A stretch of 64,000 nucleotides of DNA from JAFAGX01 sp035622175 (GTDB lineage Bacteria; Acidobacteriota; Terriglobia; Terriglobales; Acidobacteriaceae), in assembly GCA_035622175.1 (NCBI GenBank), contig DASPVV010000081.1, positions 1 to 64,000 on the forward strand. The letters run 5' to 3'. Shown here piece by piece: positions 8,476 to 17,447 of this stretch; within the stretch, counting starts at the first letter, position 1; every line of letters starts with the position of its first letter. Under the pieces are notes generated by a model that was not told where the DNA came from, ran no database searches, and saw only the letters and a list, made by a program, of their open reading frames with translations. Made by a program: the position numbers and the translations under genes.

Positions 8476-9717
8476 ATGAAGCGCGATCTTCTACGACAAA
8501 GCTATCGGGCCATGCGGCATGATCTCCGCAAGACGGTGCTGACCATGCTCGGCATGGCATGGGGCATCGCCACGGTGGCGGTCCTGCTGGCCTATGGCGA
8601 TGGCTTTAGCCGCGCCATTCAAAATATTTTTGAAAGTTTTGGCGCAACCGCCGTAGGGATCTTTCCCAATCGCACCTCCGAACAAGCCGGCGGCAACAAG
8701 GCGGGTGTGGAGGTGCGCTTTACCAATCAGGACGTTGAACTGCTGGAAAATGTTCTGCCCCTGGTTCGCCATGCTTCGCGACATTCAGAGAAGCAGTCCG
8801 TGGTGCAACATGGGGAGCGTTCCTACAGCTTCCCGGTGCTCGGACTCGACCCGCCGATCTACGAGATCTGGAATCTGCAGCTCGCCGACGGTCGTTTCTT
8901 CGACGATCAGGATAATCTGAGCCACGGGCTCTATGCCGTGATCGGATCGGAGGCGAAAGACAAATTATTCTCCGGAATGCCTGCTGTCGGCGAATCGATC
9001 CGGGTCGATGGCGTCAGCTTTAAGGTTATCGGCGTGTTACGGCCTCGCATGCAGGAAGGGGACAACGACAACAACCGTACGATCTATGTTCCGCAAAACT
9101 CCCTGGATGTTCTCCGCGATACCTACTACATCGATGGCATCTGGCTCGATTCGCAGGGCCTCACCCATGACAAACTCGAGCAAACGATTCGCGAGTCGTT
9201 GGCGCTCGCCCACGGCTTCAACCCGCAGGATCGACGGGCTGTCTTTATCTTCGATGCCCAGAAGCAGCTTTCGCAATTCAGCATCATCAGCATGGGATTA
9301 CAGATTCTGATGGGGTTCATCGGCACGATCACCCTGGGCATCGGCGGCGTCGGCCTGATGAACATCATGTTGGTCTCGGTGACGCAGCGCACGCGGGAGA
9401 TTGGTGTGGAGAAAGCCCTGGGCGCGCGGCGAAGCGATATCCTCTTTCAATTTCTCGCCGAGGCGATGACGATTACCGCCGTGGGTGGGGTGCTCGGAAT
9501 CTTGCTTTCCTACGCCATCTCGCTGACGGTCGGAACTCTGACCCTCTACAGTGCCATGGCCAGCCACGCCGAAGCGGGCGACATTCATCTTATTCTTGCT
9601 CCCCGGGTTTTGCTGGTTTCGACCATGATCTTGGGATTGGTCGGCATGGCCAGCGGCCTGTTCCCCGCGGTTCGTGCCGCCAATCTCGATCCGGTCGAAG
9701 CGCTACGATATGAGTGA
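8476..9717 (+). CDS. MacB/FtsX-type ABC transporter permease (second of pair)
   Basis: 413 residues from the ATG at 8476, chosen because it lies 4 bases after the stop of the first permease; a longer frame back to 8386 overlaps that gene and adds no conserved sequence. The layout repeats the first permease: N-terminal helix (about 17-37), periplasmic core (about 45-250), three C-terminal helices and the signature GLMNIMLVSVTQRTREIGVE. The pair probably forms a heterodimer. The substrate is unknown and the partner ATP-binding subunit is not encoded nearby. Confidence 0.9.
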   Translation: MKRDLLRQSYRAMRHDLRKTVLTMLGMAWGIATVAVLLAYGDGFSRAIQNIFESFGATAVGIFPNRTSEQAGGNKAGVEVRFTNQDVELLENVLPLVRHASRHSEKQSVVQHGERSYSFPVLGLDPPIYEIWNLQLADGRFFDDQDNLSHGLYAVIGSEAKDKLFSGMPAVGESIRVDGVSFKVIGVLRPRMQEGDNDNNRTIYVPQNSLDVLRDTYYIDGIWLDSQGLTHDKLEQTIRESLALAHGFNPQDRRAVFIFDAQKQLSQFSIISMGLQILMGFIGTITLGIGGVGLMNIMLVSVTQRTREIGVEKALGARRSDILFQFLAEAMTITAVGGVLGILLSYAISLTVGTLTLYSAMASHAEAGDIHLILAPRVLLVSTMILGLVGMASGLFPAVRAANLDPVEALRYE

Positions 9718-9759
9718 GTCGAAGGTCCAGTTCTGCCTGGGGCCATGCCCCGGAAACGG

Positions 9760-11397
9760 CTAGAAGTCAACCGTCGGCAAGAATTGGGGTGCCTTCCGCA
9801 TTCGCGTCGTCTGTTCAAATGCAAAGGCGATCTTCAACAGGGTGGGCTCGCTCCATGCACGCCCAAAGAAAGAGATGCCGACCGGCAGACCGCACACGAA
9901 TCCAGCCGGCACCGTGACCACGGGATAACCCGCCACGGCGGCGGCGTTAGAACTTCCCCCGGGAGCGTGATCTCCATTGACCAAGTCGGTCAGCCAGGCG
10001 GGAGGCCCCGTCGGCGCCAGGATTGCATCCAAGTGATACTGATCCATGACCGCGTCGATGCCTTCCTTACGCGAGAGCCGTTGGTTGGCTGCCAGGGCAT
10101 CGGTGTACTCCTTGCTGCTCAAGGGACCTTTGGCTTCCGCTTTGAGGAAAAGATCCTGGCCGAAATAGGGCATTTCCTGCGCGTGATTCTGCTCGTTGAA
10201 ATCGATGATGTCCTGCAACGATTTCGGGCTCCCCCCCCGAGCCGCCAGATAAGCATTCAGATCGGCCTTCAACTCGTACAGCAGAACCGTAAGCTCCGCG
10301 TCATCAAATTTCCCGTGCGATGGCAGATCGGCGGGATCGACGATCTGAGCGCCCGCGTTCTTGATGCCCGCGATGGCTCGCTCCATCAGCTGATCCACGA
10401 AGTCACTAAAGCCAAAATACTTTCGCGCAATTCCAATGCGTGCCCCGCGCAATCCATTCGGATCTAGGAAGTGGGTGTAGTCGGCGGCTTTCCCCTGGCG
10501 CAGGGCGGTCGCGCGATCGCCCGGATCAACCCCGGCCAAGGCGGTGAGCAGGAGGGCGGCATCCCGCACCGTGCGGGCCATCGGGCCGGGCGTGTCTTGA
10601 CTATGGGCGATGGGGATCACTCCCTTGCGGCTTAACAAACCCAAGGTCGGTTTAATCCCCACGATTCCATTCGCCGAAGAGGGACAAACGATGGAACCGT
10701 CGGTTTCCGTTCCCACGGCTGCGGCGCAGAGAGAAGCCGCAACCGCCGCTCCTGATCCTGAACTCGATCCGCACGGGTTGCGATCGAGCGCATAAGGGTT
10801 CTTGGTTTGGCCGCCGCGGGCGCTCCAGCCGCTCGTCGAATGAGCCGAGCGGATGTTGGCCCACTCGCTGAGATTGGTCTTGCCGAGAATCACCGCCCCC
10901 GCTTCGCGCAGTCTCGCAACCACAAAAGCGTCACCCAGGGGACGGGATCCGAGAAGAGCGAGAGATCCAGCCGAGGTTTGCATGGGATCCGCCGTGTCCA
11001 GGTTGTCCTTGATCAGCACGGGAATCCCGTGGAGCGGTCCGCGAACCCGGCCCTGTTTGCGTTCTTCATCCAACCCGCTGGCAATGGCCAGGGCATCCGG
11101 ATTCACTTCGAGTACGCTTTTCAACTGCGGCCCCTGCCGATCGATTTCCTCGATCCTGGTCAGGTATTTTTCCGCCAGGCCATGCGCCGTGTATCTGCCC
11201 GCGGCCATGCCTTCTGCGAGATCGGCGATGGTGGCCTCATCCAGTTCGAAGGGTTTGGGGTGGGTTGCGGGCGGGCAAGAACCTCGGATCTCGCGAGCCC
11301 CTGCCCATCCCGGCACATGGGCCGTGGCGACTGCGGCGGCAAGGCAGCTGCTTAAGAATCTACGACGTTCCACAGAACTACGAGCGCGCGAATTCAA
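9760..11397 (-). CDS. Secreted amidase (amidase signature family) with Tat-like signal
   Basis: 545 residues if started at TTG 11397, which is preceded 6 bases upstream by AGGAGAG; the frame extends to 11430 without support. The N-terminus carries a twin-arginine-like motif (ERRRFLSS) and a hydrophobic stretch ending in an Ala-rich site. The amidase signature follows: catalytic Lys130 (LIKDNLD), the glycine/serine-rich loop near 210-216 with the cis-Ser, and nucleophile Ser235 (TETDGSI). The Ser-cisSer-Lys triad hydrolyses amides, here in the periplasm. The substrate could be a peptide amide, nitrogenous metabolite or cell-wall fragment. It converges on the permease operon. Good family call; substrate unknown. 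Confidence 0.9.
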   Translation of the reverse strand: MNSRARSSVERRRFLSSCLAAAVATAHVPGWAGAREIRGSCPPATHPKPFELDEATIADLAEGMAAGRYTAHGLAEKYLTRIEEIDRQGPQLKSVLEVNPDALAIASGLDEERKQGRVRGPLHGIPVLIKDNLDTADPMQTSAGSLALLGSRPLGDAFVVARLREAGAVILGKTNLSEWANIRSAHSTSGWSARGGQTKNPYALDRNPCGSSSGSGAAVAASLCAAAVGTETDGSIVCPSSANGIVGIKPTLGLLSRKGVIPIAHSQDTPGPMARTVRDAALLLTALAGVDPGDRATALRQGKAADYTHFLDPNGLRGARIGIARKYFGFSDFVDQLMERAIAGIKNAGAQIVDPADLPSHGKFDDAELTVLLYELKADLNAYLAARGGSPKSLQDIIDFNEQNHAQEMPYFGQDLFLKAEAKGPLSSKEYTDALAANQRLSRKEGIDAVMDQYHLDAILAPTGPPAWLTDLVNGDHAPGGSSNAAAVAGYPVVTVPAGFVCGLPVGISFFGRAWSEPTLLKIAFAFEQTTRMRKAPQFLPTVDF

Positions 11398-11514
11398 TGC
11401 CGTCTCTCCTGTTCCGAGGGCCGAGAGCAAGAAACGGAATTATAGGGGATGGCTCGATCGCGCTCCTGCCGGTTCGCCGAGGAACGCCTGCGAGACCGGA
11501 CGGAGGGCATCGCC

Positions 11515-11676
11515 TTAGAGCGGTCGCTTGACCGGTTCGGGAACAGAAGAGTTGTGGTCTTGTGCCCTACGTTCCCTACGTTCCAAATTCTTTCGAATCT
11601 TATGCAGCTCCATGAAATTCAGGCCGGTAATCGTTGCGATCACGCAGCCAAACAGAATCATCGCCACGTTGTCCAT
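11515..11676 (-). CDS. Small single-pass membrane protein, 53 residues
   Basis: The frame begins ATG at 11676 and ends TAA at 11515. It is preceded by a near-perfect Shine-Dalgarno (AAAGGAGGTT, complement of 11683-11692) six bases before the ATG, one of the best in the window, which is the main reason to call it. Residues about 4-21 (VAMILFGCVIATITGLNF) form one transmembrane helix; the rest is a short, highly charged tail (HKIRKNLERRERRAQDH). The tail contains a 9-bp tandem duplication that repeats Glu-Arg-Arg. No homologous family is recognised. It is divergent from the glycosyltransferase gene and could be a small regulatory or structural membrane peptide. Confidence 0.65.
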   Translation of the reverse strand: MDNVAMILFGCVIATITGLNFMELHKIRKNLERRERRAQDHNSSVPEPVKRPL

Positions 11677-11832
11677 CGACCCAACCTCCTTTGTCCTTTA
11701 TCGCCGACCTCCACTACCGCATTCGTGACGCTTGTTGGCAAGATACAATAGAAACCACAGTTCGCGGTTATCAAGATAGTTTCGGAAGGCCGAGAGAAGA
11801 CCGCGGCGACGTGCAGTGTCCCGTTCAGCCGA

Positions 11833-11838
11833 TATAAT
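11833..11838 (+). promoter_or_regulatory. Consensus -10 box of the glycosyltransferase gene
   Basis: A perfect TATAAT ends 9 bases before the ATG at 11848. No Shine-Dalgarno lies in between, so transcription would start within a few bases of the start codon. No clear -35 was found at the expected distance. Confidence 0.5.
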
Positions 11839-11847
11839 ATTCTTACC

Positions 11848-12828
11848 ATGCCTAAATACTCGATCGTCGTGCCCTTGCACAACGAGCAAGACAATGTCAC
11901 CGACCTCTACGACCGCCTCAAGGCGGTCATGGAGGCGGATGGGGCAGGCTTTGAAATTGTGTTGGTCGACGATGGCTCGGTGGATCGCACCTTCGCTTTG
12001 TTGCAGGAAATTGCCGCCGTAGACAGCCGCGTCACCGTGGTCCGTCTGCGTCGCAACTTCGGCCAGACTTCGGCCCTGGCGGCGGGCTTTGATCATGCGT
12101 GCGGGGAATACATTATCGCCATGGATGGAGACCTGCAGCATGACCCCGCCGACATCCCCCTGTTCCTCGAGAAGATTAGGGAGGGCTTCGATATCGTCAG
12201 CGGCTGGCGCAGGCGCCGCGTGGACAACTTGTGGTTGCGCCGCATTCCTTCCCGCTGCGCCAACTGGGTGATGGCCAAGCTCAGTGGAGTGGACATCCAC
12301 GATTTTGGAACCACCTTCAAGGCGTACCGGCGCGACATTCTCGAGCAAATTCCGCTCTACGGAGAATTGCATCGCTTCCTTCCTGCGCTGGCTTCCTGGT
12401 ATGGCGCTTCCATCTGCGAGGTGCCGATTCGCAATCAAAACCGGGGGCGGGGGAATTCCCATTACGGTATTTCCCGAAGCTTTCGCGTGTTTTTCGACCT
12501 GATTACCATCCGCTTTCTGTTGCGTTATCTCTCCCGTCCTCTGCATTTCTTTGGCACGGTGGGCATGCTGAGCATTTTTGCGGGAAGCGGGGTTGCCGCT
12601 TGGCTGCTCCTCGAAAAGTTTCTCAACCACGCCGCGGTCATGACCGAGCACGGCCCGTTGATGATTTTCGCCGCCGTTTTGCTCTTGGCCGGGTTGAACA
12701 TGCTCGCCGTCGGCCTGCTCGGCGAACTCGAGGTGCGGCATTTTCACCAGCCGACGCGCCGCGCTCCCTATTCCGTGGACCGCGTCTTTCGCGCCCAAGG
12801 GAGCGAGAGACACAGCGTTTCGGAATAG
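11848..12828 (+). CDS. Family 2 glycosyltransferase, polyprenyl-phosphate sugar transferase-like
   Basis: 326 residues. An N-terminal GT-A domain (about 1-215) has the family motifs VPLHNEQDN, VDDGSVD and the metal-binding MDGDLQHDP, and resembles dolichol-phosphate mannosyltransferase, ArnC and GtrB. Two transmembrane helices follow at about 230-255 and 265-290. Such enzymes move a sugar from a nucleotide donor to undecaprenyl phosphate on the cytoplasmic face, supplying a lipid-linked sugar for envelope modification. The sugar cannot be deduced. A TATAAT sits 9 bases ahead of the ATG with no Shine-Dalgarno. Confidence 0.9.
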   Translation: MPKYSIVVPLHNEQDNVTDLYDRLKAVMEADGAGFEIVLVDDGSVDRTFALLQEIAAVDSRVTVVRLRRNFGQTSALAAGFDHACGEYIIAMDGDLQHDPADIPLFLEKIREGFDIVSGWRRRRVDNLWLRRIPSRCANWVMAKLSGVDIHDFGTTFKAYRRDILEQIPLYGELHRFLPALASWYGASICEVPIRNQNRGRGNSHYGISRSFRVFFDLITIRFLLRYLSRPLHFFGTVGMLSIFAGSGVAAWLLLEKFLNHAAVMTEHGPLMIFAAVLLLAGLNMLAVGLLGELEVRHFHQPTRRAPYSVDRVFRAQGSERHSVSE

Positions 12829-12841
12829 CGCCACACACCTC

Positions 12842-13951
12842 CTAGTGGCGAAAAGCCTCTTTATTGACGACGTAGGGCATCTTGCTCGGGTCGCCGCCGT
12901 AGTTCTGCTCGAGCACATCGATCAGCCCCTGCACGCAGCGGCCTGCCATTCCGCGGTCGGGATCGCGTGACAAGCGGGTGATCCTCGCCGCGCTGGCAAA
13001 ATGTGGATACAGACGCAGGCGGTCGGCAATCGCAGGATCACGCAGGGGAGAGTTTGCGGGCAGGGGTTCCTGCTCGTACACGTCGAGGGCCGCCCCCGCA
13101 ATCCAATTTTCTCGTAGTGCCTTGACCAGGGCCGCTTCGTCGACGACCGGCCCGCGGGAACTGTTCACCAGAAACCCAGACGGCTTCATCATCCGCAAGG
13201 TGCGCTCGTTGAAGAGATGATACGTAGGCATCGCACTCTCCCCCTCGCGCAGCAATGGTACGTGCACGCTGACGAAATCCGCTTCGCCGAGCGCTTCCTC
13301 AAAAGCGACATACTTGATCCAGGACTTTTCCCGCGCAATGCCGCGGGCATGGCGCAGGTCCTTGATCTCCTGGATCGATTGGAGGTAATCGTGGTTCTGG
13401 TACGCCGCGTCGTAGCAGAGAATGTTCATGTCGAACCCGCTGCATTTCTTGATGAACGCCAGCCCAATCCGTCCGGTGCCGATCACGGCAACCGTTTTGC
13501 TCGTGACTTCATCCCCCAGAAATGGCAAGTAGGGGTGCCAATACCCCCACCCGTTCTCGCGCGTAAGGTGTTCGGCCGGCCACATCTTTCTGGCCAGAAC
13601 GCCGAGCATAAAGAAAGCAAACTCGGCGGTCGCTTCGGTGAGCACATCCGGAGTGTGAGTGAACGGGATCCGGTATTGGTTGGCGTCACCGCGACGGATG
13701 TTGTCGTAGCCGACGGCCATTTGCGCCACCACTTTCAGGTTGCCCTTGCCTGCTTCAAAAATCTCAGCGTCAATCGGGTCGCGCAGCGTGGTGATGAGGC
13801 CGTCCACTCCCGACTTTACCTTCTCCACGATCAAACTCTTCGGCGGAGGTGCCGGTTTGGGATAGACCTCCACGTCGTACCCTCGCTGGCGCAACAGATC
13901 GAGGGAATCCCCAATATCGCAGGTAGCAAAAACACGGTATCGTTTGCTCAT
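12842..13951 (-). CDS. D-isomer-specific 2-hydroxyacid dehydrogenase, hydroxypyruvate reductase-like
   Basis: 369 residues, longer than the usual 310-330. The NAD(P) loop is AVIGTGRIGLAF near 160, and the catalytic residues lie in NSSRGPVVDE (Arg), YEQEPLP (Glu) and LYPHFASA (His). An insertion of about 25 residues after the second beta strand of the nucleotide domain (around SIQEIKDLRHARGI) resembles that of methylotroph and plant hydroxypyruvate reductases. The likely reaction is NAD(P)H-dependent reduction of hydroxypyruvate or glyoxylate in the cytoplasm, though other 2-oxoacids are possible. It converges on the glycosyltransferase with only 13 bases between stops. Confidence 0.85.
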   Translation of the reverse strand: MSKRYRVFATCDIGDSLDLLRQRGYDVEVYPKPAPPPKSLIVEKVKSGVDGLITTLRDPIDAEIFEAGKGNLKVVAQMAVGYDNIRRGDANQYRIPFTHTPDVLTEATAEFAFFMLGVLARKMWPAEHLTRENGWGYWHPYLPFLGDEVTSKTVAVIGTGRIGLAFIKKCSGFDMNILCYDAAYQNHDYLQSIQEIKDLRHARGIAREKSWIKYVAFEEALGEADFVSVHVPLLREGESAMPTYHLFNERTLRMMKPSGFLVNSSRGPVVDEAALVKALRENWIAGAALDVYEQEPLPANSPLRDPAIADRLRLYPHFASAARITRLSRDPDRGMAGRCVQGLIDVLEQNYGGDPSKMPYVVNKEAFRH

Positions 13952-14077
13952 GGTCCTCTCTAGGGAAGGCAGGGAGCCTCACCAGGCGTGCATTGCCGCA
14001 ATCATATTACTCCAGCCAGAGACCATCGGCGGAGCCGATGGCGCTCGACAAAGATGGGTTCTCCCCTAGCGAAACGC

Positions 14078-14083
14078 TATAAT
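14078..14083 (+). promoter_or_regulatory. Candidate -10 box upstream of the S9 peptidase gene
   Basis: A perfect TATAAT lies 123 bases before the ATG at 14207. No good -35 is present at 16-18 bases. The implied leader is long and GC-rich, with a possible AGGAA about 11 bases before the start. Confidence 0.3.
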
Positions 14084-14206
14084 CTCCCCTGCTGCGGCCT
14101 GCGGAGACGCGGGAGCCCTCAACCACTCCGGCTCGAAGCCTGGCGCGTAGCAGCTAGACCGCCCTGAGGTGGCAGCCATCCACCCCGGGAGCCAGGAATT
14201 CAGCCT

Positions 14207-16345
14207 ATGAACTCGATCCTTCGCTCGGTGGCCTGCGCTTCGATCATCGTGTCGGCCCCTGCCTTCAGCAGTGGCATCGCGCCCGCTGACACCTCACCAG
14301 GGTTCACCATCGAGCAGGTGCTAAGTGCCCCATTTCCCAGCGATCTGAGGGCCGCTCCGGCAAAAGGGCGGCTGGCTTGGGTCTTCAATCGAGAGGGGAG
14401 GCGCAACCTCTGGATCGCCGAACCTGGCAGTGAGGGAACGTATACCGCTCGCCAGCTTACGAACTATTCCGAGGACGATGGGCAAGCCCTGGGCGATCTG
14501 GCCTGGTCGGCCGAGGCCGACTCCATCGCTTACGTGCGTGGTGGCGATGAGGAATTCAGTGACAAGCCCTATCCTAATCCCGCTAACATCGTGGCCGGTG
14601 TGGAACAGGACGTGTGGGTGGTCTCGCTGAAGGGTGGCGAACCCCGCCTGCTCGGCGAAGGCCATTCGCCGGCAGTTTCTCCGACGGGTGATTCGGTCGC
14701 CTATATCCTGAAGGGACAAGTTTGGTTGGGGAATCTCACAAACAGCGACAAAGCCCAGCTTTTTCACTCCCGTGGAACCGCCCATTCTCTCCGTTGGTCC
14801 CCCGACGGCCGGCTGCTTGCCTTCGTCAGTGACCACGGGAACCACAGCTTCATCGGGTTGTTTTCGATGGACAGCAAGAGCCTCACCTATGTCGACCCGA
14901 GCACCGATCAGGACAGAGACCCAGTGTGGTCTGCGGACGGAGGGAAGCTGGCCTTCCTGCGCATTTCTTCCACCCAGGACCATCTGCCTTTTGGCCCCAG
15001 ACGCAGCGGCCCGCCCTGGTCCATCCTGGTTTATCAGGTGGACAGCCGACAAACCCAGGTGGTCTTTAGAGCTTCTGAGGGACGTGGGAGTGTCTTCCGA
15101 GAAGTCGTATCCCGGAGCCAACTCCTATGGGGCGCTGGCGATCGGCTCATCTTTCCTTGGGAAAGGGATGGCTGGACCCATCTGTATTCGCTTTCGGCGG
15201 GCGGCGGTGAGCCAACCCTGCTTACCCCGGGCGACTTTGAAGTCGAGTACGTGGGCTTAAGCCAAGACCGCAAGACCGTGGTTTACTCTTCGAATCAGGA
15301 TGACATCGACCGCCGCCATATTTGGAGGATCACCGTCGATGGAAAGCAGAGGGAAGCGCTGACGCAGGGGACCGGGATTGAGACTGCACCGGTTGTGGTC
15401 AGCGACAACCAAACCATCGCCGTCCTTCGCTCCGACCCGCGCCTTCCCCTGCGGCCGGCGATCCTTGAGGGGGGGAAGGGAATCAGGGACCTTGCCCCCC
15501 ACGAGATTCCTTCCGGCTTTCCGGCGGCACAAATGGTGACCCCGGAAGTGGTGATTTTCTCCGCCGCGGATGGGATGACGATCCACGGACAATTGTTTCT
15601 GCCGGCGAACCCTGGGAGCCCCCGACATCCAGCCATTGTGTTCTTTCACGGCGGTTCCCGGCGCCAGATGCTTCTCGGTTGGCATTACAACTTCTACTAC
15701 AGCAATGCCTATGCGATGAACCAGTTTCTCGCCAGTCGCGGTTACGTGGTGCTTTCGGTCAACTATCGCAGCGGCATCGGCTACGGGCTGGACTTCCGGG
15801 AAGCATTGAACTACGGGGCCGCCGGCGCGAGCGAGTACAACGACGTGCAGGGGGCGGGAATTTATCTACGCAGCCGAGCGGAGGTGGATCGGCAGCGAAT
15901 CGGCCTGTGGGGTGGGAGCTATGGAGGTTATCTCACTGCTTTAGGTCTGGCGCGTTCGTCCGAGCTGTTCGCCGCTGGCGTCGATCTGCACGGAGTGCAC
16001 GACTGGAACACCGAGCTCGAAAATTTTGTCACTTCCTACGATCCGCAGGCGCATGCCGACGCCGCTCGGGTTGCCTGGGACTCTTCGCCGCTTGCCTCGG
16101 TCAAGACGTGGCGCTCCCCGGTTCTCCTGATTCATGGTGATGACGACCGCAATGTGCCCTTTGCCCAAAGCGTTGCCTTGGCGGAGGCGCTGCGCAAGCA
16201 GGGTGTCAATTTCGAGGAACTCATTTTCCCCGACGAGGTTCATGATTTCCTTTTGTACCGCAATTGGGTTGCGGCTTATGCGGCTGCGGCCCGCTTTTTC
16301 GACCGCTGGCTTCAAGCGGCACCGCCGTTGGCCGGACGTCAATAA
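14207..16345 (+). CDS. Secreted prolyl oligopeptidase family (S9) peptidase
   Basis: 712 residues. An N-terminal signal peptide (about 1-24) is followed by a beta-propeller made of PD40/WD40-like repeats (for example LRWSPDGRLLAFVSDHG and DRDPVWSADGGKLAFL) and a C-terminal alpha/beta hydrolase domain. The catalytic triad is Ser571 in GGSYGG, Asp647 in HGDDDRNV and His679 in DEVHDF. The enzyme would release di- or oligopeptides in the periplasm, like the DPP IV/acylaminoacyl peptidase branch. Length is normal. Flanking genes are metabolic and give no operon clue; it converges on the ribokinase gene. Confidence 0.92.
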   Translation: MNSILRSVACASIIVSAPAFSSGIAPADTSPGFTIEQVLSAPFPSDLRAAPAKGRLAWVFNREGRRNLWIAEPGSEGTYTARQLTNYSEDDGQALGDLAWSAEADSIAYVRGGDEEFSDKPYPNPANIVAGVEQDVWVVSLKGGEPRLLGEGHSPAVSPTGDSVAYILKGQVWLGNLTNSDKAQLFHSRGTAHSLRWSPDGRLLAFVSDHGNHSFIGLFSMDSKSLTYVDPSTDQDRDPVWSADGGKLAFLRISSTQDHLPFGPRRSGPPWSILVYQVDSRQTQVVFRASEGRGSVFREVVSRSQLLWGAGDRLIFPWERDGWTHLYSLSAGGGEPTLLTPGDFEVEYVGLSQDRKTVVYSSNQDDIDRRHIWRITVDGKQREALTQGTGIETAPVVVSDNQTIAVLRSDPRLPLRPAILEGGKGIRDLAPHEIPSGFPAAQMVTPEVVIFSAADGMTIHGQLFLPANPGSPRHPAIVFFHGGSRRQMLLGWHYNFYYSNAYAMNQFLASRGYVVLSVNYRSGIGYGLDFREALNYGAAGASEYNDVQGAGIYLRSRAEVDRQRIGLWGGSYGGYLTALGLARSSELFAAGVDLHGVHDWNTELENFVTSYDPQAHADAARVAWDSSPLASVKTWRSPVLLIHGDDDRNVPFAQSVALAEALRKQGVNFEELIFPDEVHDFLLYRNWVAAYAAAARFFDRWLQAAPPLAGRQ

Positions 16346-16490
16346 TCCCTGGAACGGCTGCTGCAACAATTGTTCCCGGCCTGGGACGGTAGCTAGAAGA
16401 AGCCGCCGGCCTCGGGCAAACGGAAGCCATTGCCGAGGCAGTAGAGACCTTCGGGAGCGGCGAGCGTCCGGCGCCGGAGCAGGCGCGAGA

Positions 16491-17447
16491 TCAATTTCTG
16501 ATCCCGCTGGTTGGGGCCGGCTCTCTTGCTTTCCACTCCGCCTCGAAGCGATCGCGCTCGCAGAAGGACTTCTGCGTGCCGACGGCGGTGGTCGACAGCC
16601 CCGCGTAAAGATTGGCCCGCCGGATGGCGTCCCGCTCGGAGAACCCCTCGCCGAGAAAAACGGCGAAGCTTCCAATGAAGGCATCGCCGGCTCCGGTTGT
16701 GTCCACGGTCTTCACAGGAAAGGCCGGCACATGCTCCATTCCCACGTCTCCGGCCAGAAGCGCGCCATTGGCACCGAGCGTGAGGATCACCGAACGGATC
16801 CCCTGCGAGCGGAGCTTGCGGGCGCACTTCTTCGCATCTTCGAGAGTGCGCACGGGAATCCCGCCGATGGCTTCGGCTTCGCTCTCGTTGGGGACGAAAT
16901 AATCAAGATCCACGAGTTTGTTGATCTCGACGGGTTGGGCAGGGGCGGGATTCAAGATCGAGCGGATTCCATGCTTGCGAGCGAATTGGATAGTGTAATC
17001 GACCGTCTCCAGGGGAATTTCGAATTGGAGCACGATCCAATCCACGGTCTTCAGCAAGGGTTCCGCGGCTTCGACCGCGGCCGGAGTGAGTAAATCGTTC
17101 GCGCCCTTGACCACGATGATGCGGTTGTGTCCGGCGGGATCAACAAAGATCGGCGCCACCCCGGTCGATACGTCCTGCACTTGCCGCACCTGACTCGCGT
17201 CGACACCGAATCGACGAAAGTTCGCAATCGTGGCCGGCCCAAACAAATCATTGCCGACGCGCGCCACCATCACCACCTCCGCGCCACAGAGCCGAGCCGC
17301 GACCGCCTGGTTGGCCCCTTTTCCGCCGAAGCCGAGATCGAACTTTTGTCCCAAGATGGTTTCCCCGGACTTGGGGAATTGGCGGGTGAAGGTCGTCAGA
17401 TCCATGTTGGCGCTGCCCACGACCGCGATTCGCGGAGTCTTGGTCAT
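16491..17447 (-). CDS. rbsK: Ribokinase (PfkB family)
   Basis: 318 residues, normal for ribokinase. The N-terminal motif GSANMDLTTF, the substrate glycine pair in GGKGANQAVAAR (about 41-52) and the C-terminal PfkB signature DTTGAGDAF (249-257, catalytic base Asp255) are all present, as is the NPAPA element typical of ribokinase rather than fructokinase. It phosphorylates ribose to ribose 5-phosphate with ATP in the cytoplasm. The nucleoside hydrolase gene 5 kb away and the decayed sugar permease at 31.3 kb suggest the ribose could come from nucleosides. Starts with ATG at 17447. Confidence 0.88.
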   Translation of the reverse strand: MTKTPRIAVVGSANMDLTTFTRQFPKSGETILGQKFDLGFGGKGANQAVAARLCGAEVVMVARVGNDLFGPATIANFRRFGVDASQVRQVQDVSTGVAPIFVDPAGHNRIIVVKGANDLLTPAAVEAAEPLLKTVDWIVLQFEIPLETVDYTIQFARKHGIRSILNPAPAQPVEINKLVDLDYFVPNESEAEAIGGIPVRTLEDAKKCARKLRSQGIRSVILTLGANGALLAGDVGMEHVPAFPVKTVDTTGAGDAFIGSFAVFLGEGFSERDAIRRANLYAGLSTTAVGTQKSFCERDRFEAEWKAREPAPTSGIRN

